Positions 32,057 to 41,495 are shown, numbered from the stretch's first letter. The stretch is DNA of 64,000 nt from Mesorhizobium sp. LMG 17147 (GCF_024297145.1 NZ_JANCTC010000018.1:1-64000), one strand, 5' to 3'. Numbers and translations are program-made. The notes: generated by a model not told the origin, from the sequence alone.

Positions 32057-32836
32057 CTACGCCGGGATAAGCTTCTTGACCTCGATCTCAGCCGAATTCG
32101 GCATGTCATCGGCTTCGTACTTGCGGACCCTGGCGATGATGTCCTTGGCGCGCGTGATCTTGTCGTTGCGCCATTGGGCCACTTCGTTCGCCGACAGGTT
32201 GTCGAACACTTTGAAGAAGTAGTCCTTCTGGGTGTAGCAGCCATAAAAGCCCAGGCCGACGATCCATTTTTCGAGGCCGTACGAATCGTAGACATAGCCG
32301 GCTTCTGCGTTCCAGAATTTGACGAGGCGCACGGTTGGCTTGATCAAATAGGAATTGTTGCCGTTGACAGTCTCGAGCGTGCTGTTGAAATCGTTCGGGT
32401 TCGTGCTTTGCCACTCATCGGGACCCTTGGGGATCTGATACGTCGTGCCCCACGAGAGCAAGGCGGGCACTAGGTCGAACTTGATATGGTTGAGCTCCAG
32501 CACCACCGTGGGGCTCGATTGGTAGAGTTCGGAGTTGGCGTATTTCTGCTCGGCGAACTTACGCAGTCGGGTGAGGTAGGTCTGTGGGTTCAGTCCGCCT
32601 TTTTCAAAAACGATCATGTAGTCAACGTCCGAGTGCGCATCCATCTTGCGGGGAAGGATCGTGCCACGGGTGTGCGAGCCGAACCGGAAATGCGACGTTA
32701 GGCCATCACCGGCGACCGTGAAATAACTGGCCAGCCGGGAGCTCAAGGTCGTGACCGAGGTCGCGATCGAGGCCTTCTCGTCGGCCGAGAGCACCGCGTC
32801 GCTTGCACGGGATACGAGGTAGCTATTGACTGTCAT
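32057..32836 (-). CDS. CD-NTase (CBASS-type oligonucleotide cyclase)
   Basis: A 259-aa nucleotidyltransferase of the SMODS/CD-NTase type that makes cyclic or linear oligonucleotide signals in CBASS defence. The active site is complete: FGSHTRGT (GS motif, about residue 53), SDVDYMIVF (two metal-binding Asp, about 69-71) and IKFDLVPAL (third Asp, about 118). Its ATG overlaps the stop of the SLATT membrane protein gene by 4 bp, so the two are coupled. It is the last gene of a minus-strand unit led by a TIR gene. The product nucleotide is unknown. Confidence 0.82.
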   Translation of the reverse strand: MTVNSYLVSRASDAVLSADEKASIATSVTTLSSRLASYFTVAGDGLTSHFRFGSHTRGTILPRKMDAHSDVDYMIVFEKGGLNPQTYLTRLRKFAEQKYANSELYQSSPTVVLELNHIKFDLVPALLSWGTTYQIPKGPDEWQSTNPNDFNSTLETVNGNNSYLIKPTVRLVKFWNAEAGYVYDSYGLEKWIVGLGFYGCYTQKDYFFKVFDNLSANEVAQWRNDKITRAKDIIARVRKYEADDMPNSAEIEVKKLIPA

Positions 32837-33342
32837 TGGTGGGAACCTTTGTCGACCGCGTGCTTGGGTTCGCCGGCGTTAATGCCGTCGCGGGCCCTCT
32901 TAAAATCGCGGTCTGAAAAAGCAGGGCTTGCCTGGTTCAGTTCATCGCGCCGCGTGGTGAAGCCTTTCAGGGCGGTCAGCACGGTTTCGGCATCGGGCGT
33001 GTTGTCGAGTTCGACCTCGCGGAAAACGCGGGAATTGTTGCGTAGCGCCAGGTACTGGTCGCCCGAACTCTTGTGGTCAGCCGACTTCTCACCGGGTTTC
33101 AGGAACGTCATCAGCGACGTGAGGACGGCAACGCAAAGCGCCATAGAACCCGCGGCGACAGGATAGTCCTTGAAAAAAGCAGCGCCCGCTGCGGTGCTGA
33201 GGATCACCGAGGGAATGCCGAAGACATAGTTCCACACCGCCCAGCGCGCTGAAGCGTTGAAGTGCGCTTTGCCGGAATGAATACAATCTTCTTCCATGCG
33301 GAGAAGTTCATCTCTCACGCGTTCCCGCGTCACGTCGGGCAT
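32833..33342 (-). CDS. SLATT-domain membrane protein
   Basis: A 169-aa protein with two adjacent membrane segments (about 39-57 and 60-80; FGIPSVILSTAAGAAFF and AAGSMALCVAVLTSL) followed by a helical cytoplasmic tail. This is the SLATT layout of predicted pore-forming effectors that are paired with nucleotide-signalling enzymes. The start at 33342 is supported by AAAGGAGACATC. The 4-bp overlap with the CD-NTase gene indicates a cyclase-effector pair: nucleotide made on infection would open the pore. That mechanism is inferred from family. Confidence 0.78.
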   Translation of the reverse strand: MPDVTRERVRDELLRMEEDCIHSGKAHFNASARWAVWNYVFGIPSVILSTAAGAAFFKDYPVAAGSMALCVAVLTSLMTFLKPGEKSADHKSSGDQYLALRNNSRVFREVELDNTPDAETVLTALKGFTTRRDELNQASPAFSDRDFKRARDGINAGEPKHAVDKGSHQ

Positions 33343-33520
33343 GATGTCTCCTTTGGAGGAGAGAACTAGCACGCCTCACCTGGCCAAGCTGCGGAATTTC
33401 AATTTATCCCCTTCTTTCAGCGGGTTAGTCTGGGACGGAACGTCGAAGCAACAGCTGCGGCTTGGTTGGGGGAATACTGCTGCCGGAGGTGCTTGGCGCG
33501 CCGTAGTGCCGACGTCGCTG

Positions 33521-34678
33521 CTAGCAGCCGTCGGACACGGGGCTCGATGCGGCCAAGGCCATTTTTGCTTCAAGGCGGGAGGCCTTTTCCGGGGTGTCAA
33601 TATACTGAGAAAGATCCGGTTTCGGCCCGAAGATATGCCGCCAGACGATCTGGATTTCATTGTTGTGTCGGCGGACCTCGGTGCTGATCGTCGGTACGAG
33701 ACGCGCATGGGCACAAATCAGCGCATCGCTCGACCGGTCCTGGCCGACCGTCATCCGGTACGCGAATTGAGCGATTGTTCGATTGAACCGGCGAACTTTG
33801 TGCTTATCCGTGACGTCGCGGTGCCGTGTCAGGACGCCAAACGGCTGACGCTTGCTTGAACCGCGCACCAGCATGCGGGCGGTCAGGGGAAAGATCAGCT
33901 CGATGTCACCGGAGTGATCATAGGGGGTGCGTGCGAGCAGCGGTTCGCGCGGGTCATATGTACACACCGGATTGTCGGAAGTCAGGAATGGGATGTCGGT
34001 CTTGTTGTGGAGAACCTCGAAGCCAAGCCGAAAGCAGAGATCGCCGAACGTCTTGAATTCGTCCTCCATCGCGAGCAGTGTTTCATGCGGATTGACGCCG
34101 ACCGGCACGGTGTCGAACTGACCGGCGTAGCGTTCCAATTCTGGCGGCAGTTTGCCGATTTCCTCGAACACCTTGCATTCGCTTCGCAGCTTAGCCTCCA
34201 GCATAAGCGCGATGCGATCTCGGGTCGCCGGAACGCGCGTCCGCATGATCGTTTGCATGCCTTGGACATTGAAGGATAAAGCCGGTGAAAGACGACGAGC
34301 CTGAAGCGCACGGACGGTCTCCGGCCAAACGGTCTCGATCGGATTCCAGAGGTCTTCGAATCTGTGGTTTTCTTGACCGCCACCGGGGAGTTTCTGAGAG
34401 TAATAGTAGTTCTCGTACCCAGTTGCCCTCGGCTGCTTCGGCAGCGGTGCCTCTGGCGCCTCGGCCCGATAGACTTGGACACGGCCGCGGTCATCGGCGA
34501 AGCCTTCCATATAGGTGACCGAGATGAAGTGGTGTTTTCGGTTCTTCCGTCCCGCCCCGCTGCGGACCGGATTGAAGATGCTAAATGGCCTCACATCGCC
34601 ATCGATGGGGACGTCTCCCCATTTGCCAAAAAACAAGGGTGACTGCTCCATGGTCCTGTGGTCGGGCTCCCCGGTCAC
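33521..34678 (-). CDS. DUF4238 family protein
   Basis: A 385-aa protein with the DUF4238 hallmark near its N-terminus, RKHHFISVTYMEGFADDRGRV, and the later block LTSDNPVCTY. The family is widespread in accessory regions and has no known activity; the conserved HH suggests a metal or nuclease site. The GTG at 34678 is preceded by AAGG; an ATG at 34651 is an alternative start. It lies 37 bp after the TIR gene and 178 bp before the SLATT gene, all on the minus strand. A second DUF4238 gene sits beside the other cyclase locus at 50.8 kb. Confidence 0.72.
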   Translation of the reverse strand: MTGEPDHRTMEQSPLFFGKWGDVPIDGDVRPFSIFNPVRSGAGRKNRKHHFISVTYMEGFADDRGRVQVYRAEAPEAPLPKQPRATGYENYYYSQKLPGGGQENHRFEDLWNPIETVWPETVRALQARRLSPALSFNVQGMQTIMRTRVPATRDRIALMLEAKLRSECKVFEEIGKLPPELERYAGQFDTVPVGVNPHETLLAMEDEFKTFGDLCFRLGFEVLHNKTDIPFLTSDNPVCTYDPREPLLARTPYDHSGDIELIFPLTARMLVRGSSKRQPFGVLTRHRDVTDKHKVRRFNRTIAQFAYRMTVGQDRSSDALICAHARLVPTISTEVRRHNNEIQIVWRHIFGPKPDLSQYIDTPEKASRLEAKMALAASSPVSDGC

Positions 34679-34715
34679 TGCACCTTGTCGGGCATGACCC
34701 TGCGGATTGGGATCC

Positions 34716-35918
34716 TCAGCTTCGGCTCTTCACGAAGCGCCGCGTGGCGTCCGTTTTCACCACCCTGATCGAATTGTACTGGCTGGCGAGTACCTTGTAG
34801 TCGACGATCAGCTTGCGGGCCATCAGATAGGCCAGAGCGGGGTTTATGCGCCTCGGCTCCCAGCCGTACCGCTCGGCGACCTGGCCTGTATCGTGGGGCA
34901 TCGACGGGTCGTTGATCAGGTCGGCAGCGATACGCAGCGCGTCATCTTCGGGCGACCAATCCATGAAATATTTGTCGAATGTGGCAAACAGGTCCTCCTT
35001 GGGCAAGACGCGGCCGAAGCTGACGGAAACCAGATCGCGCAGCTCGTGCAGAGCGTCCTCGATGTCCTCCTCTGACGCTTCAATGGTGGCCGCCAGCTCA
35101 TCTACCCCTTTCTGAGGGTGCGAGAACATTGCATCCGACGTCTCCTCAACAAAGATCTTGGCAATTGCCGTTGCGACCTTGGAGTAACCCGTCGCCGGCT
35201 GCACAGCCGCAATGGGCGCTGCGCCGAGCTGCGGCTTACGCGTCACGCCATGGATGTCGTTCACCAGATTGCGCACGCCTTCGTCTAGGCGCGCGGCATC
35301 AAGTTCTGGCGAGAGCATGCCCGACAGAAGCGGCGGCAATTCCCGTGCCGCGACACCGTAGCGAAGGGCTATGAAGCGCGCCTGCCCAGAGATGCGGCGG
35401 ACCAGGCCGGCATCCATCTCCTGCTGGACCCACGGCTTCTGCATGGCGCTCGGAGTCAGCAGCACGATGAAATGCGTGCAGTTGCCCAGTCCCTCGTCGA
35501 TTTTGCGGCGCAAGGAATCTCCGGAACGGATCTCCCATTCCGCCCACCAGGTATCGATTCCATCCGCCATCAGGGCGCGCGCGACCGTCTCTGCTAGCTC
35601 GCGATCGTCGAACGAGTAGCTGAGAAAGGCTTTCGGGGAGCCCTGTTGCAGGGGCAGGAACACAGTCGACGCCTGCTCATTGTCGCTCATCTTGTCCTTC
35701 ACCAGCGCGAGAAGCTGCGGCGAGCCCTCAATACTGAGCCGCAAATCGTCAAGGGCTTCTCCAAGGACCAGGACAGTGGGAAATTCGCCTGTATCAGGAT
35801 GGCGAATGGCACTGAACCTCTCCCACAGCTGTTCCTTGATGCTCTCGACAGCCGCAGCTTCAAAATCCTTTGCAAAATCCCCCGAATCAAACGGCCGGCC
35901 ATTGTATCGCATGCCCAT
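34716..35918 (-). CDS. TIR-domain protein
   Basis: A 400-aa protein. Residues ~96-230 form a TIR domain: AFLSYSFDDRELAETVA, then GIDTWWAEWEIRSGDSL (with the candidate catalytic Glu at 127 or 129) and HFIVLLTPSAMQKPWVQQEM. Bacterial TIR domains often cleave NAD+ in defence. The C-terminal 150 residues are helical and resemble a winged-helix sensor (TGQVAERYGWEPRRINPALAYL). The ATG is preceded by GAGGACTCAAT. A LexA box lies 30 bp upstream. It is the first gene of the unit TIR - DUF4238 - SLATT - CD-NTase. Confidence 0.8.
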   Translation of the reverse strand: MGMRYNGRPFDSGDFAKDFEAAAVESIKEQLWERFSAIRHPDTGEFPTVLVLGEALDDLRLSIEGSPQLLALVKDKMSDNEQASTVFLPLQQGSPKAFLSYSFDDRELAETVARALMADGIDTWWAEWEIRSGDSLRRKIDEGLGNCTHFIVLLTPSAMQKPWVQQEMDAGLVRRISGQARFIALRYGVAARELPPLLSGMLSPELDAARLDEGVRNLVNDIHGVTRKPQLGAAPIAAVQPATGYSKVATAIAKIFVEETSDAMFSHPQKGVDELAATIEASEEDIEDALHELRDLVSVSFGRVLPKEDLFATFDKYFMDWSPEDDALRIAADLINDPSMPHDTGQVAERYGWEPRRINPALAYLMARKLIVDYKVLASQYNSIRVVKTDATRRFVKSRS

Positions 35919-35940
35919 ATTGAGTCCTCGTGTTGGTCCC

Positions 35941-35971
35941 TTGATATGAACATACGCAGAACAAATATCAA
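35941..35971 (-). promoter_or_regulatory. LexA (SOS) box upstream of TIR gene
   Basis: GAAC-N7-GAAC at 35948-35962 is an exact match to the LexA operator of Rhizobiales (GAAC-N7-GAAC, equal to GTTC-N7-GTTC). It sits inside a TTGATAT...ATATCAA dyad (35941-35971), 30 bp from the TIR start codon. It would place the TIR-DUF4238-SLATT-CD-NTase unit under DNA-damage control. Confidence 0.7.
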
Positions 35972-36066
35972 AGGGAGGCCAATTGAAAAACCACGGTAGA
36001 TTATGGGTCCGGTGCCGGAAATCTTTCGAGTTTCCGGAGCCGAGGGATCCATATCGAGGACAATGG

Positions 36067-36170
36067 CGTGACGGCAGGACTTGAACCTGCGACCTCCTCG
36101 CCCCTAGATAGCGGTGTCACGCACCACCCCGGTCGAAAGCGAGGCGCTCTATCCTCTGAGCTACGCCACG
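36067..36170 (-). tRNA. tRNA-like gene with 39-nt anticodon loop
   Basis: On the minus strand a cloverleaf is seen. Acceptor CGTGGCG pairs with CGTCACG; TA is at positions 8-9; the D arm is GCTC/GAGC, the anticodon stem CCTCG/CGAGG, the variable loop 5 nt, and the T arm GCAGG-TTCAAGT-CCTGC, with CCA-like bases next. Everything is canonical except the anticodon loop, which is 39 nt (36101-36139) in place of 7. A 32-nt insert could be a small intron or a disruption. The D arm resembles tRNA-Arg, but no anticodon can be assigned. It lies 7 bp past a helix-turn-helix gene. Confidence 0.55.
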
Positions 36171-36176
36171 ATCTGC

Positions 36177-36659
36177 CTATGCATCGTTGTCCACGACCAG
36201 CTGCGGCTTCTTACGCTTCAACCGGTTCGATCTCTCCTCGGCCGCCTTCTTGATCTCGGCGGCCTTTTCCAAGGCAAACGGCCTGGCGGCCTCGATCAGG
36301 CCATCGAAATGATAGCGGTTCGTCATGCTGCCATTGGGCGTGTTGCGCCGTTCCTCCCGGCCAAGAAGTTTAAGGGCCTCGAGCGCGGCAATGCGTTTCT
36401 GAATGGTGCGGGGCGTCACCCCGATTGCCTTGGCGATCGTCTCGACCGAGGGGTGGGGCAGGTTGTCGGGCAGCCACCAGTACTGGACCAAGTGGATGAT
36501 GATGTTCATGTCGAGCGCATCGAGGCCGAGAGCCTGCTGCTTCTCGATGATGATGTTGGGGAAAGCGCTCCAGCCGGTGGCCATGAGTGCCTTGGTCCAC
36601 TTCTTCTCGTTGGTGCGTAGCTTGTCGACGTCTGCTTTGGCGGTTTCTGGCTGGGCCAT
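36177..36659 (-). CDS. Helix-turn-helix protein
   Basis: A 160-aa protein with a winged helix-turn-helix in the middle (PSVETIAKAIGVTPRTIQKRIAALEALKLL, about residues 70-99) and a basic C-terminal helix rich in Lys/Arg (RSNRLKRKKP). This resembles replication or DNA-binding proteins of mobile elements. The ATG at 36659 has GGGAGCC upstream; a longer frame is open 5' of it. It is immediately upstream of the tRNA-like gene on the same strand. The target is unknown; element regulation is plausible. Confidence 0.65.
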   Translation of the reverse strand: MAQPETAKADVDKLRTNEKKWTKALMATGWSAFPNIIIEKQQALGLDALDMNIIIHLVQYWWLPDNLPHPSVETIAKAIGVTPRTIQKRIAALEALKLLGREERRNTPNGSMTNRYHFDGLIEAARPFALEKAAEIKKAAEERSNRLKRKKPQLVVDNDA

Positions 36660-37002
36660 ATGAGGCTCCCTGTGGTGAACTGCATCCAGATATGGTGGTT
36701 TCCCGTGATGACGCAAGGGCATTGGGGACGGTTCTGCATTCAGGGGGAGGGTGTTTCACGGTTCGTCCGGCCTACGTCTCTTGATTCAGGGGCCGGGGAC
36801 CCGCGCTACACCCGAAGAAGATGACTTGATAATATGAAGTGTCGATCAGATGAACCGTGCTATATGCAAGCGATAAGATAGGTCCCCCTGACCCAAGGTT
36901 CACCCGGGGTATTGACAATCGGGTTGTCGACACCCATAGTTCCGTCGTGAGCATCGCTCCGGGGTTGGCGCCAGGCGCCAGCCGAACTTTTCAAAACGAA
37001 GG
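36660..37002. other. Intergenic stretch with palindrome
   Basis: About 340 bp without a gene between the helix-turn-helix gene and DUF3800. It holds the perfect 7-bp palindrome TGGCGCC-A-GGCGCCA at 36966-36980. Promoter elements for the minus-strand helix-turn-helix gene are expected near 36.7 kb but none is clear. Confidence 0.4.
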
Positions 37003-37017
37003 CCCGGCTAGTCCGGG
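37003..37017. terminator. Bidirectional terminator at DUF3800 stop
   Basis: CCCGG and CCGGG form a 5-bp stem with a 5-nt loop that contains the DUF3800 stop codon. T-rich tracts follow on both strands (TCTTTGTTTTTTAT on plus; CCTTCGTTTTG on minus), so it can end transcription from either side. Confidence 0.6.
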
Positions 37018-37886
37018 TCTTTGTTTTTTATCCTGTCAAAGCAGCTGTATTTGATGCCACGGGACGCCAGCTCCTCGGGCGGCAGGTGCGCGTCGATGAG
37101 ACGCTTGTGACCCATCAGGGCCCTATAGGGCCGGTAGGACGGGTCATATCCGCCCTTGGCCATCGGATAGAGGTAGAGATCGGCGATCTGCAGCATCGGT
37201 GTGGCTTTGGTCCTGCCGCGGGGCTCACCGCGCACGATGTCCTTGAACTCTTCTGCGGTCAACGACCCGTAGCCGGCCGAGTTGGCGCCGTCGAACGGCA
37301 TGCCCTGCGTCTTCAGGATGCGCATATAGGCCACCAGATCACGGTCCTCCGCCTTGCCGGCACGTTCGAAGAACACGCGCAGCTTGCAGTCCTGGCTGCG
37401 GGCGTATTTAGCGGCGCGCTCGATCAGGATGCAGTAGGCGGTCTTGCACATGAACCAAAGTTGATCCTGATACCGGTCGCGGTAGCGGGCCACATAGCCC
37501 GGGCGGTCGATGACTGCGGCAATCCCAATGACGGGCAGGGAGAGCAGCATCCGTTCCAGGTCACCCAGGAACTCGTAGGCAGCCTCAGGCTTCTTCAGCC
37601 AGCCGAAGTCGCCGCGCCCGCCCCTGATCGCCCAGGAGTGTAGGGGGTACGTTATGCCGTGTTGCTGGCAAAAGGCCTTGTGGCGACTGTAGAGCTCATC
37701 GACATCTTCCTCGTTGATGAGGATCCCGCCGAGGGCGAAATAATCCATCTCGTCGCGGCGCTTCTCTTTTGGCTCTCGGTCCGGCTCTCGGCTGCCGCTG
37801 TCATCGAGGTAGAGGTGGATTTCGCGGTCTGTCACGGGCAGGCTTTCATTGCCCGCACAGCTTGGCTCAAAAACCGGAGGCTGCAT
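37008..37886 (-). CDS. DUF3800 domain protein
   Basis: A 292-aa protein of the DUF3800 family, an RNase H-like fold found often in phage and defence islands. The first acidic motif is IHLYLDDSGSRE (about residues 23-34). The later motif MLQIADLYLYPMAKG (about 231-245) carries the usual C-terminal Asp. A catalytic nuclease role is suggested by fold, not proven. The N-terminal start is unsure; a GTG 54 bp downstream (VTDREIHLYLD) would give the more usual family N-terminus. It lies 141 bp after the DUF2130 gene on the same strand. Confidence 0.75.
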   Translation of the reverse strand: MQPPVFEPSCAGNESLPVTDREIHLYLDDSGSREPDREPKEKRRDEMDYFALGGILINEEDVDELYSRHKAFCQQHGITYPLHSWAIRGGRGDFGWLKKPEAAYEFLGDLERMLLSLPVIGIAAVIDRPGYVARYRDRYQDQLWFMCKTAYCILIERAAKYARSQDCKLRVFFERAGKAEDRDLVAYMRILKTQGMPFDGANSAGYGSLTAEEFKDIVRGEPRGRTKATPMLQIADLYLYPMAKGGYDPSYRPYRALMGHKRLIDAHLPPEELASRGIKYSCFDRIKNKDPD

Positions 37887-38027
37887 AGCAATCTGATGAC
37901 CCGGCCGGGCGAGGGGGTTCAGCGCGGCGGCTTCTTGGCGTTGCGTTCCGCCTTTGACGGATCATCCGTAACAAAGGGCAGCTTGCCCTCGTTCCCAAAC
38001 CCGATATCCAGTTTAGATTCGCCTTTC

Positions 38028-39323
38028 TCAATCGGGGATGGACGCGGATGCTTCTATGGCCAACACATCCAAGCCCGCGATCTCCTGCATCACCTTGCCG
38101 GCGATGCCCTGCAGATCGCCGTACATTCCGACGGTCGACTCGATGACACCCTGGATCTGAGCCTCCCGCTTGGCCCACAGGCGGATTGTGGCTTTCCGTT
38201 CCCTGGCAAGGTCGTCCTGCATATCGGAGAATTTCTCGACGATCGCTTCGACCCGGTGGCGAAACCTAGGGCCAGTCAGATAGCCGTAGACCTGCTCCAT
38301 CTTGGTGGCCTGGCCGTCCTGGGCGAGGCGGGAGTTGGCGAGCTCGATGAGGGACTGCCGGAGCATGATCGCGATCGGAATCGCGCATTTGGGATGGGCG
38401 ATGTAGACGCCATCCACCAGATCGAACGTTTCGACCCCCGCAGGCAGCGCCTCGGAGATCATCAACGCAATGTCAGCCTTGGCCGCACGCTGGTCCGCCC
38501 GGAGCTTTCCGAGCCAGCCCGGGCTCCAGTTCCTAGTGCGTTTTGATTCCCACAGGATCGCTCCGCAGGGCTGGCCGGCCGGTCCCACCACGCGCTGCAG
38601 CACGTCACCACCGAACTCACCTTTGGCGACGGGTTCGATGATGTCCATCGGGAAGCGGCTAGCGATCAGCGACTCCAACTCGAGCTCAAGGACCTCGCCC
38701 TGAAGCTGCTGAGATCCTTGCTCGGCGCGGCGCTTCAGCTCCTCGATCTGGCGCTGCATGCCGGCGATCTGTTCCTCTTTCTCGGCCACCTTCATCTTGA
38801 GGCCGTCTTCGGCTTCGGTCCTGGCCTTGACGCGGACGGCGTCCAACCCTTCCTGGATTCTCTTTTCGATGGTCAGCGCCATTTCCCGCTTTTCATCGTC
38901 GAGGGCCCGCTGCTGCTTCATAAATTCGGCCTGTTGCAGCTGCGCCGCGGCGAGCTTCTCGTCCCGCGCCATCAGCGTCGCCTCCAACTCGCCCAGCTTC
39001 CTGTCCTTGTCTTCAAGGTCGGTCGAGACCAGCAGCTTCGCCTTACGGGCCTCTTCGGCTGCTATCCCGGCACGCTCAAGCTTGAGTTTTTCAGAGACCT
39101 GGCCGTCGATGTCCTCCCGGGCGGCGTCGATCGCGTCCTGTTTGCGCTGAAGCTCCTCTTCCCGCGCCGCCATGACGGCATTGCTCTGCGCAAGGCGCCG
39201 TTCGTATTCCTCGCGCGTGGCCGCAATCAGCGGTGCCGCGAGCGACTCGTTGAGCTTAATGTCCGTCTTGCAGCTCGGGCAGCTGATTGTCGGCTCATTG
39301 AGAGTCCTGGGCTGCACAGTCAT
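38028..39323 (-). CDS. DUF2130 coiled-coil protein
   Basis: A 431-aa protein. The N-terminus has a zinc-finger-like ISCPSCKTDI. A long charged coiled coil covers about residues 30-215. The C-terminal half matches DUF2130, with an endonuclease-like core (GEFGGDVLQRV and GAILWESKRTRNWSPGWLGKLRADQ, with E-x-K). These proteins resemble nucleases with a long tether, but their function is not established. The ATG at 39323 is preceded by GGAGTGTCCG. It probably forms a short unit with DUF3800. Confidence 0.75.
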   Translation of the reverse strand: MTVQPRTLNEPTISCPSCKTDIKLNESLAAPLIAATREEYERRLAQSNAVMAAREEELQRKQDAIDAAREDIDGQVSEKLKLERAGIAAEEARKAKLLVSTDLEDKDRKLGELEATLMARDEKLAAAQLQQAEFMKQQRALDDEKREMALTIEKRIQEGLDAVRVKARTEAEDGLKMKVAEKEEQIAGMQRQIEELKRRAEQGSQQLQGEVLELELESLIASRFPMDIIEPVAKGEFGGDVLQRVVGPAGQPCGAILWESKRTRNWSPGWLGKLRADQRAAKADIALMISEALPAGVETFDLVDGVYIAHPKCAIPIAIMLRQSLIELANSRLAQDGQATKMEQVYGYLTGPRFRHRVEAIVEKFSDMQDDLARERKATIRLWAKREAQIQGVIESTVGMYGDLQGIAGKVMQEIAGLDVLAIEASASIPD

Positions 39324-39531
39324 CGGACACTCCGTCGGGAACAAAAGATGTTGCAATGTATACAGGAACGCGGCCACCTCGAAAAGAACAAAAAAGGAAC
39401 ATACCAGTTATCCCCCGCATAGGTGTTCGTGCTGGCGGCCCAAGCGGATGAAGCCGGGCAAAGCTATCTTCAAAATAAGGTGTTCGTCGTCTTCCGTTGC
39501 GCTTGGAGTGCTAAGGGCCCTAAGGACATGT

Positions 39532-41407
39532 TCAAAATGCGTGCGTATGGCGAGGGCCATGACGGCTCAAGCTGGGAGGTGGTGATGAAGCAAGCTCGAC
39601 GCGATCGGAAAGACATGCGATACCGCGAGTCGTTTGAGCTTTCACCTGCTCGCGCATGTGACGAGTGTCCCCTCTGAGGAGCGCCTGCGCGCCAGCGCGA
39701 AGGTAGGGATGAGAAAACAAGGTTAAATCGCCGACCTCATCTACGACACGCCGACGCTGCAAGGCATTGAGTGCTGCCATCTGATCTTCTGTAAATGAAG
39801 GCTCCACGCCATATTGGGGAAGCGGAGGCGTATCTCCAGAAAAACTCCAGACTCCCAATTCTGGCACCAGCCCGGGCTCCTCATCGCCGCCATTGATGAT
39901 GAACGAAAGTTCCGTATCAGAGGCACCGGTGGAATTTGTCGTTGCCAAGGCGACGGCCCGCAACAAACTCTCATATGCCGGGCCCTTCTCAGCGAGTTGG
40001 ACAACGAAGTCGAATGCGTCACTGCGTGCCTGGCGAATAATCTCGGCGTCAGAAGCATTGGGAGGCAACTGCGCATGAGTCTGGGCAAGATATGTAATGG
40101 CGCCAACGTCTCGCAATTCCTCTCCATCCATGATCAGAGCTTCGAGGCGTCGCCGGAGGTCATTCGGTACGCTGTGCACCTCCGAAGCTCTTGACCAGAC
40201 GGCAAGAGCGAGGTCGTGTGTGAGACCCCCAACAACCACCCACCCGTGAGTGCCTAGGGAACAGTTTTCGATGCTGGGTTGGTGAGTGGCCTGCAGCAAG
40301 ACGGGTTCGGACTGTGCGACGATGAGGCGTCGATTCCGTGGAATGCGCCCTATTAAGCCACGGAGTGTTGCCAGCGACGCACTCGCACCGGGGAGCGGTT
40401 CGCGTGACCCCCAAGGGTCATCGAGGAGGTAGAGCCGTTCACCCCCGGCGGCCTCGGTCAAAAAGCGCTCTGCCTCATCGACGTGCTGGCCGACTCGCAC
40501 CTCGAAGCCGGCCATCTGAAGCGCGCTTGCAATTTCTCGAGCGATCCAAGTTTTGCCTGTTCGAGGTTGGCCGCTGAGAAGAAGGACCAACTGCGAATTC
40601 AACACATCGATGAGATTGCCTTCGCTGCCCCGAAGAAGATAGCCCGGTGCCGCGACTGTATCAGGGGCTAGTCGCCGAATGCGCTCCATGATCGGTGCAA
40701 TGATATCAGACTGGGTTCGCTTTGCATGCGAGACGATATCGGTAAGGTGGGCAATAGCCCCGCGGAGGGATTGTGAATCAATCCTCTGCGCACGCAAAGC
40801 GGCCTGCAGCCTGACTTCCACCGAAGCGTCGGTTTCCTGCTCGATGACAAAGATCCTGGAGAGAACGAGAGAACTGAAGCGATCTTCGAATCCGGAAGAT
40901 TTTTTAGCGAGGCGATCGTCGCCGTCTTCCTTTGGCTAGCTTTGAGACCTTGGCTCCGGAGGAGATCAGGTGGGTCGCAAGGAATTTTTTGAAGAAGAGC
41001 TGAGCAATCTGTCCCGACACCGCTCGGATTGGATATGTGTCGTCGTTACCTCCATTCAGAAAGGGCAGAAGCTGATCGTCGCATCGCGCCGAAAGGACGA
41101 AAACCGCTCTCCGGTCTGGATCATTCAACAGCCGTTCGAAGAGGCAGCTTTTGCCACTTCGTTCGGGAAAGTGGGAGAGATACGTTGCAAGATCCTCGAG
41201 GGTAGCGACGCCTCCCGCACCCTTGATCTGTATCTCCGCTGTGAGCCGAACGTTACGTGGATTGAACCAGGTTAGAGTGCCGTCTTCGCCGGATTTTGGT
41301 TCAACTACGAGCGTTGCGTCCTTCACTGCGCGAAACCGATACGCAATTTCTACACACACGAGATCCTGGAAGGCGAACTTCTCGGGTGCAATAATTGCAA
41401 TTGTCAT
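39532..41407 (-). pseudogene. Nuclease-nSTAND NTPase gene, frameshifted
   Basis: Two minus-strand frames form one protein. The first (41407-40904, 167 aa) is a restriction-endonuclease-like domain (VVEPKSGEDG, AEIQIKG). The second, open from about 40947 to 39532, continues the sequence and has a P-loop NTPase of the nSTAND3 type: Walker A SGQPRTGKTW and Walker B RLYLLDDPWG. The join needs a -1 shift around 40925-40940 (GCCAAAGGAAG). The C-terminus stops soon after the winged-helix part, shorter than typical nSTAND defence proteins. It is probably a decayed Avs-like or nSTAND system, though programmed shifting is not excluded. Confidence 0.6.
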
Positions 41408-41495
41408 TGGCCCCGGCGACTCCTCTACACAACCCTAAACACGTAACTAATCTGGCACAACGCCGACGTAAACGCGCTTCCGGGACGCCTAACGC

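Noticed and set aside
37920..38040. Short minus-strand frame ending AERNAKKPPR between DUF2130 and DUF3800
   Set aside because: Protein-like, but it has no standard start codon after the upstream stop; only an ATT would be available.
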